A DNA stretch of 64,000 nucleotides, from assembly GCF_014649335.1 (NCBI RefSeq), contig NZ_BMSV01000005.1:124001-188000 (forward strand), given 5' to 3'. The position numbers were made by a program, and so were the translations under genes. The notes under the pieces are model-generated. The model searched no databases. It was given only the letters and a program-made list of their open reading frames with translations, and had not been told where the DNA came from. The stretch is from Streptomyces roseolilacinus (GTDB lineage: Bacteria > Actinomycetota > Actinomycetes > Streptomycetales > Streptomycetaceae). Below, in pieces: positions 43,122 through 52,500 of this stretch. Positions within the stretch are counted from its first letter, which is position 1. Each line of letters opens with the position of its first letter.

Positions 43122-44357
43122 GTGGTGATGTCCCCTCAGGCGCCCTGGCGCCGTGCGCCGCTCGACTGGTGGGAGGAGCGGGACGTCCTCCTCAAGGACG
43201 GCGTCCTCGCCCTGGTGCTGGCCCTGTCGGCCTTCGTGCCCACCCTGTCCCCCATCGGAGCGCAGATCGGGGATCTTCCCGAGCGGCCGGCCAGCGCGCT
43301 GGGCGTCGGGCTGGTCCTGGCCCAGTCCCTGCCGCTGGCGGCCCGCCGGAGGTGGCCCGCGGGCTGTCTGGCCGTCGTCGCGGGCGCGTTCGCCGCGCAC
43401 CAGGCGCTGGGCTTCGCGACGACGTTCGGGAGCCTGGGGCTGTATCCGGCCCTGTACTCGGCCGGGGCCCACCAGGTCCGCTTCCGCCGTGGACTGGCGG
43501 GCGCGGTGAGTGCGGGCTACGCCGCGCTGGCCCTCGTCCTGGACCGTCTCGGCTCACCGCAGGGCATCGCGGACTACCTCGCGTTCTATCTGACCCTGGC
43601 CGCGTTCTGGCTGGTGGGGAGCACCGCGCGCACACGGCGTGCGGAGGAGGCGCAGCGGCGGCGGCTGGCCGCCGAGGTGGCCACGTCCGCGGAGCGGGCA
43701 CGAATCGCCGGCGAGCTGCACGACGTGGTCACCCATCATGTGACGGCCATGGTGGTCCAGGCGGACGCGGCACAGTTCCTGCTCACCTCCGCACCGGACA
43801 AGGCCGGCGAGGGACTCTCGGCCGTCAGCGACACCGGCCGTCGGGCGCTGACAGAGCTGCGCTACCTGCTCGACGTGCTGGAGGCGACCGGCGAGTCGGC
43901 GTCCGCGGACCCGGCGCACGCGGACCGGGCACCCACCCTGGGCCGGCTCGGGGACCTGGTCGAACGGGCCCGCAGGTCGGGACAGCCGGTCGAGTTCGGC
44001 GAGCAGGGCGAGCGGCGGGCGCAGTCCGTGGACGTGGAGCTGGCCGCGTACCGGGTGGTGCAGGAGGCGCTCACCAACGCGATGAAGCACGCCGCCGGGC
44101 GGACGACACGGGTCCTGGTCCGGCACGGCGAGGAGCGCATCGAGATCAAGGTGACCACCGACGGGCCCGCCGCCTCCCCGGCGGCCGCGCCCGCCGCGCG
44201 GGAGCCGGACCCCGCGGGCGGACGTGGACTGGCGGGGCTGCGTGCACGGGCGCGGATGGTCGGTGGTGAACTGGAGGCCGGACCCCGGCCCGAAGGCGGG
44301 TTCGAGGTCCACGCCACGATTCCGTCCAGGCCCGCATCGGAGCGACCCCGTGAGTGA
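43122..44357 (+). CDS. Sensor histidine kinase (NarL-type two-component system)
   Basis: A 411-residue membrane kinase. Residues about 25-165 contain the membrane segments. The phosphoacceptor His200 lies in RARIAGELHDVVTHH, characteristic of the HisKA_3 group. The ATP-binding domain has VQEALTNAMKHA and GRGLAGLRARARMVGG. Three start codons (GTG 43122, GTG 43125, ATG 43128) follow GGAGG, and the first gives the shown length. Its stop overlaps the response regulator start by 8 bases. The signal is unknown. Confidence 0.88.
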   Translation: MVMSPQAPWRRAPLDWWEERDVLLKDGVLALVLALSAFVPTLSPIGAQIGDLPERPASALGVGLVLAQSLPLAARRRWPAGCLAVVAGAFAAHQALGFATTFGSLGLYPALYSAGAHQVRFRRGLAGAVSAGYAALALVLDRLGSPQGIADYLAFYLTLAAFWLVGSTARTRRAEEAQRRRLAAEVATSAERARIAGELHDVVTHHVTAMVVQADAAQFLLTSAPDKAGEGLSAVSDTGRRALTELRYLLDVLEATGESASADPAHADRAPTLGRLGDLVERARRSGQPVEFGEQGERRAQSVDVELAAYRVVQEALTNAMKHAAGRTTRVLVRHGEERIEIKVTTDGPAASPAAAPAAREPDPAGGRGLAGLRARARMVGGELEAGPRPEGGFEVHATIPSRPASERPRE

Positions 44358-45042
44358 CGCGCCGCCACCCGTCCGTGTGCTCGTCTGCGACGACCAGGCG
44401 CTGGTGCGCACCGGCTACGTCACCATCTTCTCCGCCCAGCCCGACATGGTGGTCGTCGGAGAGGCCGAGAACGGGCACGAGGCCGTCCGGGCCGCAGGGC
44501 GCCTGCGCCCCGACGTGGTGGTGATGGACATCCGGATGCCCCTGCTCGACGGCATCCAGGCGACCCGGCAACTGGCCGGTCCCGACGCCGAGGCGCCGCC
44601 GAAGGTGCTGGTCGTCACCACCTTCAACGTCGACGCCTACGTCTACGACGCGCTGCGTGCCGGGGCCAGCGGCTTCCTCCTCAAGGACGCGCCCCCGGCG
44701 GAGCTGGTCAACGGCGTCCGGACGGTCGCCAGGGGCGAGGCCCTGCTGGCCCCCGCCGTGACCCGCCACCTCATCGGCCACTTCGCCGAACACCTGCGCC
44801 CGGCCGACACCTCCCGGCCGGCCAGGGACGACGTGGTACGGGCCCTGACCCCGCGCGAGCTGGAGGTGCTCCGGCAGATCGCTGAGGGGCTGTCGAACGC
44901 GGAGATCGCCGCGGAACTCTTCATCACCCCCGAGACGGTCAAGACCTACGTGTCGAGGATCCTGGCCAAACTCGGCCTGCGCGACCGGGTCCAGGCCGTC
45001 GTCCTCGCCTACCGGGTCGGGCTGGCGTCCCCCACCGGCTGA
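44350..45042 (+). CDS. Response regulator, NarL/LuxR type
   Basis: A 230-residue DNA-binding response regulator. The receiver has Asp14-Asp15, the phosphoacceptor Asp60 in VVVMDIRMP, Thr in VVTTF and Lys in LLKDAPP. The C-terminal LuxR HTH runs from LTPRELEVLRQIAEGLSNAE into EIAAELFITPETVKTYVSR. It overlaps the kinase gene and should be phosphorylated by it. A perfect hairpin follows the gene. Confidence 0.9.
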   Translation: MSDAPPPVRVLVCDDQALVRTGYVTIFSAQPDMVVVGEAENGHEAVRAAGRLRPDVVVMDIRMPLLDGIQATRQLAGPDAEAPPKVLVVTTFNVDAYVYDALRAGASGFLLKDAPPAELVNGVRTVARGEALLAPAVTRHLIGHFAEHLRPADTSRPARDDVVRALTPRELEVLRQIAEGLSNAEIAAELFITPETVKTYVSRILAKLGLRDRVQAVVLAYRVGLASPTG

Positions 45043-45098
45043 GCCCACGCGCTCGCCGCCCCGGACACCGAGGCGGGTACGACGCACGCCGACCGGTC

Positions 45099-45140
45099 GG
45101 GCGCGGGCGCCCGGCCCGTCCGGGCCGGGCGCCCGCGCCC
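45099..45140. terminator. Perfect 20-base hairpin between convergent operons
   Basis: The arms at 45099-45118 and 45121-45140 are perfectly complementary, with only TC between. It lies 57 bases after the response regulator and 49 bases beyond the SulP gene end, so it can serve both strands. Confidence 0.7.
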
Positions 45141-45188
45141 GCCGTGCCGTGGACGACGGGGCCCGGGGACGGCCGGGCCCCGCCGCGG

Positions 45189-46673
45189 TCACACGGTGGA
45201 CGGCTCCGGTGGTCTCACCGGGGTGGCGAGCATCGCGCTGTGACGCTCCGACCAGTTCTCCAGAGCCGTACGGCAGGCGTGGTCGAGGTGGTGGAGACCC
45301 GAGAGGTCCAGTTCGACCGGGCGGTCGTGGGGGAGGGACTCCAGGGTGTCCAGGATCTTCGGCAGGCGCAGGAAGGTCGCGTTGCCGGACAGGTGGGCCT
45401 GGACGGGGCCGACGCCCTTGTCGACGACCGTCACCCTGATGTGCGACGCGTCCCACGCGGCCTTCGCGATGGAAAGGGCGAGACCGATGAGCACGCCCTC
45501 GAACATGTTCACCGCGACGATCGCCACCGCCGTCACCACCAGGATCAGCGCCTCGCCCCGGTGCGCGCGCCACAGGGAGGCGACGGCCCGGAACGGGATC
45601 AGCTTCCAGCCCGCGTGGACGAGGATGCCGGCGAGCGCCGCCAGGGGGATGAGGCCCAGGGTGGCCGGCAGCAGCGCCGCGAACAGCAGCAGCCAGACGC
45701 CGTGCAGCACCCGGGACGCCTTCGTCCGGGCACCCGCCTGCACGTTGGCCGAGCTGCGGACGATCACCGCGGTCATCGGCAGCGCGCCGAGCACGCCGCA
45801 GACCGCGTTGCCGGTGCCCTGGGCGATCAGCTCCTTGTCGTAGTGGGTGCGCGGGCCGTCGTGCAGCCGGTCCACGGCCGCCGCGCTGAACAGCGACTCC
45901 GCCGACGCGATCAGCGCGAACGCGAGGGCGGTGCCGAGCAGGGCGACGTCGCCCAGCTTCCCGAAGGCGTCGAGGCCGGGCGGCTGGACGGCGCCGAGCA
46001 GTCCGTCCACCTGCACGGTCGCCACCGGCAGTGCGAACAGCTGCGTGGCGGCCGTGGCCAGGACGACCGCGGCGAGCGCGCCCGGAACCGTGCGGACCCG
46101 CTTCGGCAGGCGCTGCCACAGCACGATCACGGCGACGGTGCCCGCGCCGATGGCGAGCGAGACCAGCGCCGAACGGCTGCCGACGACCTCCACGACCGCG
46201 CCGGGCAGGCCGATGATCTTGTCCAGTCCGGAGGCGGGGGCCTTCACCCCGGCGGCCGCGTACAGCTGGCCGGCGATGATGACGAGGCCGATGCCGGCGA
46301 GCATGCCCTCCACGACGGACACGGAGATGGCCCGGAACCAGCGGCCCCACCGCAGCACGCCCAGGGCGATCTGGAGCGCTCCCGCCAGCAGCACGATCAC
46401 GCCCAGGGCGGGCAGGCCGAACTCGTGGACGGCTTCGAAGACGAGCACGGTCATGCCCGCGGCCGGCCCGGACACCTGGAGGCTGCTGCCGCGCATCAGG
46501 CCGGTGACGACACCGCCCACGATGCCGGTGACCAGGCCGAGTTCGGCGGGCGCGCCGGAGGCGACGGCGACGCCCAGGCACAGCGGGACGGCGACGAGGA
46601 ACACGACGAGGGAGGCGGCGAAGTCCTGCCGCAGGTGAGGGAATCGGGACAGCACGGTGTTCGCCCGCCTCAC
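45189..46673 (-). CDS. SulP family anion transporter
   Basis: A 494-residue membrane transporter. It begins HLRQDFAASLVVFLVAVPLCLGVA and has the SulP features SGPAAGMTVLVFEAV, ASAESLFSAAAVDRL and, at the end, a STAS-like domain (VELDLSGLHHLDHACRTALE). The GTG start overlaps the carbonic anhydrase stop as GTGA. This pairing suggests bicarbonate uptake together with CO2/HCO3- conversion, as proposed for other SulP-carbonic anhydrase operons. The transported anion is not proven by the sequence. Confidence 0.88.
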   Translation of the reverse strand: MRRANTVLSRFPHLRQDFAASLVVFLVAVPLCLGVAVASGAPAELGLVTGIVGGVVTGLMRGSSLQVSGPAAGMTVLVFEAVHEFGLPALGVIVLLAGALQIALGVLRWGRWFRAISVSVVEGMLAGIGLVIIAGQLYAAAGVKAPASGLDKIIGLPGAVVEVVGSRSALVSLAIGAGTVAVIVLWQRLPKRVRTVPGALAAVVLATAATQLFALPVATVQVDGLLGAVQPPGLDAFGKLGDVALLGTALAFALIASAESLFSAAAVDRLHDGPRTHYDKELIAQGTGNAVCGVLGALPMTAVIVRSSANVQAGARTKASRVLHGVWLLLFAALLPATLGLIPLAALAGILVHAGWKLIPFRAVASLWRAHRGEALILVVTAVAIVAVNMFEGVLIGLALSIAKAAWDASHIRVTVVDKGVGPVQAHLSGNATFLRLPKILDTLESLPHDRPVELDLSGLHHLDHACRTALENWSERHSAMLATPVRPPEPSTV

Positions 46674-47251
46674 AGGGACTCGAAGGTGTCGGTGGCCGCG
46701 CGGTGTTCCCGTACGGCCCCGGTGTGCACCTCGTAGTACCAGCCGCGCAGCGTGAGCCGGCCGTCCCGCAGGCGCTGCGCGACGCACGGGTACGAGCGCA
46801 GCCGCAGCAACTGGGCCAGCACGTGGTGCTGTACGGCGTCGGCGACGGCCGGGTCGTCGGCCGGGCCCGGCGACGGTTCGGGCGCGGCGTGCGCCAGCCA
46901 CTCGCGTACCGCCGGCACGGCGCTGAGGTCGTCGCCCCGCACCAGCGCGCCCACGGCGCCGCAGTGGGAGTGGCCGCAGACCACCACGTCGCGCACGCCG
47001 AGGACCTCGACGGCGTACTCGATCGTGGCCGCCTCGCCGGTGGGGCGTCCCGTGGTGTACGGGGGGACGATGTTGCCCGCGGTGCGCAGCTCGAACAGCT
47101 GGCCGGGGCGGGCGCCCGTGATCAGGGCGGGGACGACCCGCGAGTCGGAGCAGGTGATGAAGAGGACCTCGGGGGACTGGCCTTCTGCGAGCTTGGCGAA
47201 CTCCTCAGGGCGCTGTCCGAACGTGCGGGCGTTGTCGATGAGGGGTTGCAT
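46670..47251 (-). CDS. Beta-carbonic anhydrase
   Basis: A 193-residue zinc enzyme interconverting CO2 and bicarbonate. Zinc ligands Cys34, His94 and Cys97 lie in ITCSDSRVV and VVCGHSHCGAV. Asp36 and Arg38 form the catalytic dyad. It is the first gene of a pair with SulP and overlaps its start by 4 bases. It is cytoplasmic and complete. Whether it feeds carboxylation in specialised metabolism is open. Confidence 0.9.
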   Translation of the reverse strand: MQPLIDNARTFGQRPEEFAKLAEGQSPEVLFITCSDSRVVPALITGARPGQLFELRTAGNIVPPYTTGRPTGEAATIEYAVEVLGVRDVVVCGHSHCGAVGALVRGDDLSAVPAVREWLAHAAPEPSPGPADDPAVADAVQHHVLAQLLRLRSYPCVAQRLRDGRLTLRGWYYEVHTGAVREHRAATDTFESL

Positions 47252-47323
47252 CAGGTGATTCCTCCTGGCGCGCCGTCACGGCGCGTCGGACCGATGGGAA
47301 CAGGGCCGGGTGAGCGGCACCGC

Positions 47324-47749
47324 TCAGCAGCGGAAGACCTGGAGGGCGGCCTGGGTGGGTGCGGCGCGCGGTCTCTCCCGGTGCGGCAGGGGGGCCGGGC
47401 CGGCCCGCAGGCGGTCCTCCTGCGCCTCCGCCGTGCAGGACGGGCGGAGGGCCGTCGGGGAGAGGAGCGCGTGGACGCCGGCGCGGTGCCGGTCGCGGCC
47501 GCGCGCCGTGCCGCTGACGGTGGTTCCCGGCTGCTCGCACTCCCTCGTCCCGGCACTCGTCTGCTGCCCGGTGGCCGGGGCGTGGACGCGGGGCGCCTCG
47601 GCGCCGGTGTACGGGCCCGCGGCGCGGGCCTGCACCGGGGCGGCGGAGACCAGCGCCTGCACGAGGACGAGGGAGAGGACCGCCAGGGGAAGGACGAGGA
47701 GGGCCAGGACGGCGGACGGGGCCGTCCTGGCCGGCTTCGATAACCGCAC
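47324..47749 (-). CDS. Membrane-anchored protein of unknown function with an early TTA codon
   Basis: A 141-residue protein with an N-terminal hydrophobic segment (about 13-38, VLALLVLPLAVLSLVLVQAL) acting as signal or anchor, then a low-complexity exported part with three Cys. The GTG at 47749 has GGAGGG 8 or more bases upstream. Codon 3 is TTA (47741-47743), rare in this DNA and dependent on the bldA tRNA, which suggests expression only late in development. It lies upstream of the carbonic anhydrase on the same strand. No family recognised. Confidence 0.55.
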   Translation of the reverse strand: MRLSKPARTAPSAVLALLVLPLAVLSLVLVQALVSAAPVQARAAGPYTGAEAPRVHAPATGQQTSAGTRECEQPGTTVSGTARGRDRHRAGVHALLSPTALRPSCTAEAQEDRLRAGPAPLPHRERPRAAPTQAALQVFRC

Positions 47750-47907
47750 GCGTCGACCCTCCCTCCACGGCAACGGAACCCGACTTCGCCAAGGCAATCT
47801 AAAGCCATGGTCAATGAAGAGTAATATCCGTTGGGGGGCAGGGCCGTGAAGACACGGTGAACGGAGGGGATTCTCGACCGGAAAGCATCCCCGGGTTGGC
47901 GGAAAAG

Positions 47908-48516
47908 CTAGATCAGGCTCCAGCGGACGGCGCAGGCCACGGCCTGGGCGCGGGTGCGGGCCTGCAGACGGCCCATCAGTTCGTACACGGTGTTCTTCAC
48001 TGTGTGCGGCGAGCACGACAGGGTCCGCGCTATCACCGCGTTGCCGTGGCCCTCCGCCATCAGGGAGAGCACCGAGTGCTGGCGCGGCGTCAGGCGCGGC
48101 GGGTCGGTGGCGGCCGCCCCGCCGAGCAACCGGACCAGCGCGGAGTACGGTACGCGGCTGTCGCCGTGCCAGGCACCGTGCACGGCGGCCGCCAGCTGGG
48201 CGGGCGTCAGGTCCGACGAGCGGAGGACCGCGCGGACACCGGCCCGCAACGCCTCCCGCAGACCGGACGCCGACACCGTGTCACAGACCGCCAGGAGCCG
48301 GTCGCCGGCACCGGGGCACAGGGCCACGGCCTCCTCGACGGTCGCGGTGACCACCACGGTGACCGCGCCAGGCCCGGGGGCCGGGTCGATGCCCGCCTGG
48401 CGCAGCATCGCCCCGACCCGCCCGGACGCCGCCGGACGGCCCGCCGCCTGGACCACGCGCACCCGCACGCCCCCCGCCGCCGGGGCCGGCGGCGCGACCG
48501 GGGCCGGCGCCGTCAC
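47908..48516 (-). CDS. LuxR-type regulator, short, second of tandem pair
   Basis: A 202-residue regulator. The C-terminal LuxR HTH is clear (LTPRQHSVLSLMAEGHGN, then SPHTVKNTVYELMGRL). The N-terminal 120 residues resemble a receiver fold but lack the phosphoacceptor Asp at the end of the third strand. Control by phosphorylation is therefore unlikely. The GTG start overlaps the stop of the upstream paralogue as GTGA. The pair points away from lanM and is a likely pathway regulator. Confidence 0.82.
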   Translation of the reverse strand: MTAPAPVAPPAPAAGGVRVRVVQAAGRPAASGRVGAMLRQAGIDPAPGPGAVTVVVTATVEEAVALCPGAGDRLLAVCDTVSASGLREALRAGVRAVLRSSDLTPAQLAAAVHGAWHGDSRVPYSALVRLLGGAAATDPPRLTPRQHSVLSLMAEGHGNAVIARTLSCSPHTVKNTVYELMGRLQARTRAQAVACAVRWSLI

Positions 48517-49133
48517 AGCAGCCCCGTCCGCAGCGCGTAGGCGACGGCGTGCGCCCGGTTGCGCAGCCGGAACCGCCGCGTGATGTCGTGCACGACGGAC
48601 GTCACCGTACGGGGCGAGTAGCACAGGCGCCGGGCGATCTCGTTCGTCTCGTGGCCGTCCGCGACCAGGCGCAGCACCGACCGCTCCCGGTCGTCCAGGC
48701 TCGCCCCCGCCCACGCGGGGGAGGCCCCGCCCGCGCCGCCGGTCTCCGCGTGTCTGAGCAGCTGGTCCAGCAGGTCGGGCGGCAGGGTGCAGTCGCCGCG
48801 CGCGGCCGCCAGCGCGGCCCGGGTGAGCCGCGCGGCGTCCGCCTCGCAGCGGCGCAGCAGGCCCCGCGCCCCGGCCGCCAGCGCGTGCAGGGCGTCCCCG
48901 GGGGCCAGCCGGCTGGCGACGAGGACCACCTCCGGCTGGGACGGGGCCGCACGGACCGACCGCAGGGCGTCCACCTCGGAAGGGGACACCTGGTCGACGG
49001 TCATCACGACGACCCGCGGCTCGTCCGCCGCGGTGGTGAGGGCGATCTCCGGACACGCCGACAGAGTGCTCCGGATGCCGGCCTCCAGCACCGGGTCCAG
49101 GGCGACGACGCTGACGAGCACGGGTTCTCCCAC
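48513..49133 (-). CDS. LuxR-type regulator, short, first of tandem pair
   Basis: A 206-residue regulator similar in build to the next gene. The C-terminal HTH is DDRERSVLRLVADGHETNE followed by IARRLCYSPRTVTSVVHD. The N-terminal part (LVSVVALDPVLEAGIRSTL) has a receiver-like pattern, but VVVMTVDQVSP replaces the usual DxxMP strand end. The start is a GTG at 49133 with GGAGG 5 bases upstream. It is divergent from lanM across 459 bases that hold direct repeats. Confidence 0.82.
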   Translation of the reverse strand: MGEPVLVSVVALDPVLEAGIRSTLSACPEIALTTAADEPRVVVMTVDQVSPSEVDALRSVRAAPSQPEVVLVASRLAPGDALHALAAGARGLLRRCEADAARLTRAALAAARGDCTLPPDLLDQLLRHAETGGAGGASPAWAGASLDDRERSVLRLVADGHETNEIARRLCYSPRTVTSVVHDITRRFRLRNRAHAVAYALRTGLL

Positions 49134-49592
49134 CGAGTCCTCCAAACATGCGACGTGGTTGCGGCACTGGTCCCAGGGTCCGGCCGGACCCCGCGCCGGG
49201 CATCGGGCCCCCGCCCCCACATTTCCGCCGGCCCGGCCGGACGAGAGGGGGCGACGGGCACGGCGGGAGAGGGAGGCAGGGGAGAGGAGGTGGGTGGCGC
49301 CGGGGAGGTCACGGTCGTACGGCGGGACGGCGCCGGGCGCCTCACGGCCAGGAGCCGGGTGGCCGCGCGGGGAAAGCCGCCGCCGCCCGGTGGGGAACCG
49401 CGCCGGGGAAGCCGCCGCCGTACGGCGGGACGGCGGTGCGGAGGGGGCGCGGCGGCGCGGGACGGGGAAGCCGTACGCGTACCGGAGGCGGGGGCGGCCC
49501 CCGCCCCCGCGCGCCCGCCCGGGGGCGCGTCCGCAGAATATGGGGGAGCGGCCCCCATGTGCCCGCCGCCGGGCTCTGGGAGTTTCGTTGCC
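49134..49592. other. Divergent control region between luxR pair and lanM
   Basis: A 459-base region with purine-rich DNA. CGTACGGCGGGACGGCG occurs twice (49316-49332 and 49419-49435). The words GGGGAAAGCCG, GGGGAACCG and GGGGAAGCCG recur at 49369, 49392, 49405 and 49464. No believable precursor-peptide gene was found here. The frame of lanM is open through it, but the translation is low-complexity. Confidence 0.5.
49316..49435. repeat. 17-base direct repeat upstream of lanM
   Basis: The exact 17-base word CGTACGGCGGGACGGCG is at 49316-49332 and again at 49419-49435, with starts 103 bases apart. Its place between the divergent luxR pair and lanM makes it a candidate binding site for the regulators. 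Confidence 0.55.
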
Positions 49593-52500
49593 GTGACTGA
49601 CACCGCCCTCGCCCGAGAAGCTCAGCTCGGCCCGCTGCCTCCCGCCTGGTGGGCCCCCGGCCTCACCCTGCGGGAACGGCTGGCCGCGCCGGACGCCCCC
49701 GCGCCGGTCGCCGCGCCCGGCGCGGACACCCCGGTGCCGTGGTCCGTCGGGGACGCCGCGGGTTTCGCCGGCCGCCTGGCCGCCCTCGGCGTCGGTGAGG
49801 ACGTGGCCCTCGGGCTCGCCGCGGAGCCGGCCGGCCGCCTCGCGGCGCGTACCGCCAAGCCGGAGTGGGCCCGCTTCGTCGAGGGCGCCCTGGCCGCCGA
49901 CCTCCGCGCGCCGCGCCCGGTGCCGCGGGGCGACGCGGCGCGGGCCGAGGGGCCCGCCGTGTTCCTGCCGGTGCTCCGGCCGTTCGTCGCGGCCGCCTGG
50001 GCCGCCACCGCCGCGCACCTCCGCACCGCCCCCGGCGAGACCGCCGCCGCCCGGACGGCGTTCACCGCGCTGCTGGGCGGCCGGCTGGCCCGCCAGGCGG
50101 CCCGTACCCTCGTCACGGAGCTGCACCACGCCCGTACCGGCGGCCGGTTGGCCGGCGCCACCCCGCGCGACAGGTTCGCCGCCTTCCTCGACGGCCTGCG
50201 CGCGCCCGGCGCGCTGGCCGCGCTCCTCGCCCGCTACCCGGTCCTCGCCCGGATGCTGGGCGAGACCTGCCTCGACACGGCGGCGGCCACGGCCGAGCTG
50301 CTGACGCGCTACGCCGAGGACCGCGCCGCCATCGTGGCGAAGCTGTGCGACGGCGCCGACCCCGGCCCGCTCGTCCGCGTCGACCTCGACCGCGGCGACG
50401 CCCACCAGGGCGGCCGGTCCGTCGCCCTCCTCCACTTCGCCGGGGGGCGCACCGTCGTCTACAAGCCCCGCCCCCTCGACCAGCACGCGCTGCTCGACCG
50501 GGCCGTGGCCTGGCTCAACGGGAGGACGCCCGGCCTCGGGCTGCGCACCCCCCGCTCCGTCCACCGCGCCGACCACGGCTGGATGGAGTTCATCGAGCAC
50601 CGCTGGTGCCGCGGCCCCCTCGAACTCGACCGGTTCTACCGCCGCCAGGGCGCGCTGCTGGCCCTGCTGTACGCGCTCGACGGCGTGGACATGCACTACG
50701 AGAACGTCATCGCCTGCGGCGACCAGCCCCTCCTCGTCGACGCCGAGACGCTGCTGCACGCCGACCTGCCGCAGGCGGCGACCGCCGGCCCGGACCCGGC
50801 CGCGGAGGCCCTGCGGGTCTCGGTCCACCGCACCTGCCTGCTGCCCAGCCTGCTCATCGGCGACAACGGCGCCCTCGACATCTCCGGGCTGGGCGGCGCC
50901 GACGGGGAGGCGTACCCCAGCGACGGCATGCGCTGGGAGGACTCCGGTACGGACGGGATGCGCATGGTGCGCGGCCCGGTCCGCAGCGCCGCCGCCCACA
51001 ACCGGCCCGTCCCGGACGCCCGGCCGGTCCGGCACGCCGACCACCGCGCCGCCCTGCTGGAGGGGTTCCGGGCCGCCTACGAGACGATCGCCGCCCACCG
51101 CGGCGAGCTCCTCGACGGCCTCCTGGACCGCTGGGCGGACGGCAGGGGCCGGCTCATCGCCCGCTCCACCCGCCTCTACGCCACGCTCCTGGAGGAGTCC
51201 ACCCACCCCGGCGTCCTCGGTGACGCCCTGGCACGGGAGTCGGTGTTCTCCCTGCTGTGGACCGAGTCCGCCCACGACCCCGCCCGGCAGCGGCTCGTCG
51301 AGCACGAGATCGCCGACCTGTGGGCCGGCGACGTGCCCTTCTTCGCCCACCGCCCCGCGCGGGCGGCCGTGTGGACGGCCCGCGGCGCACGCCTCGACGG
51401 GCTCCTCCCGCGGCCCGCCCTGGACGCCGCGCGCGGCAAGATCGCGGCGATGGGCGAGGTGGACCGCTACGACCAGGAGTGGATCGTCAACGCGACGCTC
51501 GCCGTCGCCCAGGCCAACTCCGGGGCGACCGGCCCGCGTTCCGAACTGTCCGTGCACCCCGTCGCGCCCGTCGCGCCCGACGCGTCCCGCATGCTGAGCG
51601 CGGCCTGCGGCATCGCCGACGAGATCGCGGCCCGCGCGGTGCACGGCGGCGGACGCGTCAACTGGCTGGGCCTGGAGGAGGTGACCCCCGGCCACTGGGC
51701 CGTCCTGCCGATGGGCGGCGGGCTGGCGCAGGGCTACTGCGGTGTCGCCCTGTTCCTCGCCCAGCTCGGCTCCCTCGCCGGCGCGCAGCGCTACACCGAC
51801 CTCGCCCGGCAGGCCGTGCGCCCCCTCCCGGACCTGCTGGCCGCGCTGGCCGGCGACCCCGGGCTGGGCGCCGCCGCGGGCCCGGGCGCCCTGCACGGGC
51901 TGGGCGGCGTCGTCTACGCCGTCGCCCGGCTGGCCCCGCTGCTCGGTGACGACCTGCTCGCCCACCTGCCCACCGCGCTGGACGCCCTCGGACGTGCCGC
52001 GTGCGGCGACGCCCCGGACGGGCACCCCGGCGGGCGCCCCGACGACCTGCCCGGTGACCCGCCCGCCGGCCTCGCCGACGGTCTCGCCGGAGCGCTGGCC
52101 GCCGCCCTCGCCGCCCACTGCACCGGCGCCGCGCCCGCCGCGGCCGGCCTGGCCCACCGGCTCGCCGGCCGGCTCCTCGGCCCGGCGGCCGGGCCCTTCG
52201 GCGGTCCCGGCTTCGCCGACGGCGGCGCCGGGGTCGGCTGGGCCCTGCTGCGGTACGCGGCGGAGCTCCCCGCCGACCCGGCCGGTCCTCCGGGGGCCGC
52301 CCCGGAGCCGTACGCCGCGACCGGCGCCGCCCTGCTGCGCTCCGCCCTCGCGGCCGCCCCGCACCGGGACGGCACCGGCGGTCAGGACGGCACCGGCGAT
52401 TCAGGCGGGACCGGCGACTCAGGCGGCACCGGCGGAGGGCTCGGCTGGTACGCGGGCCTGTCCGGCACCGCCCTGGCGGCCCTGGACGCCCTGCCGTCCA

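Noticed and set aside
48549..49592. A much longer LanM reaching upstream in frame
   Set aside because: The extension is low-complexity and overlaps the luxR gene. The GTG at 49593 gives a normal LanM start and length.
49134..49592. A precursor peptide gene upstream of lanM
   Set aside because: No frame combines a ribosome binding site with a Ser/Thr/Cys-containing C-terminus. The downstream peptide at 52913 fits better.
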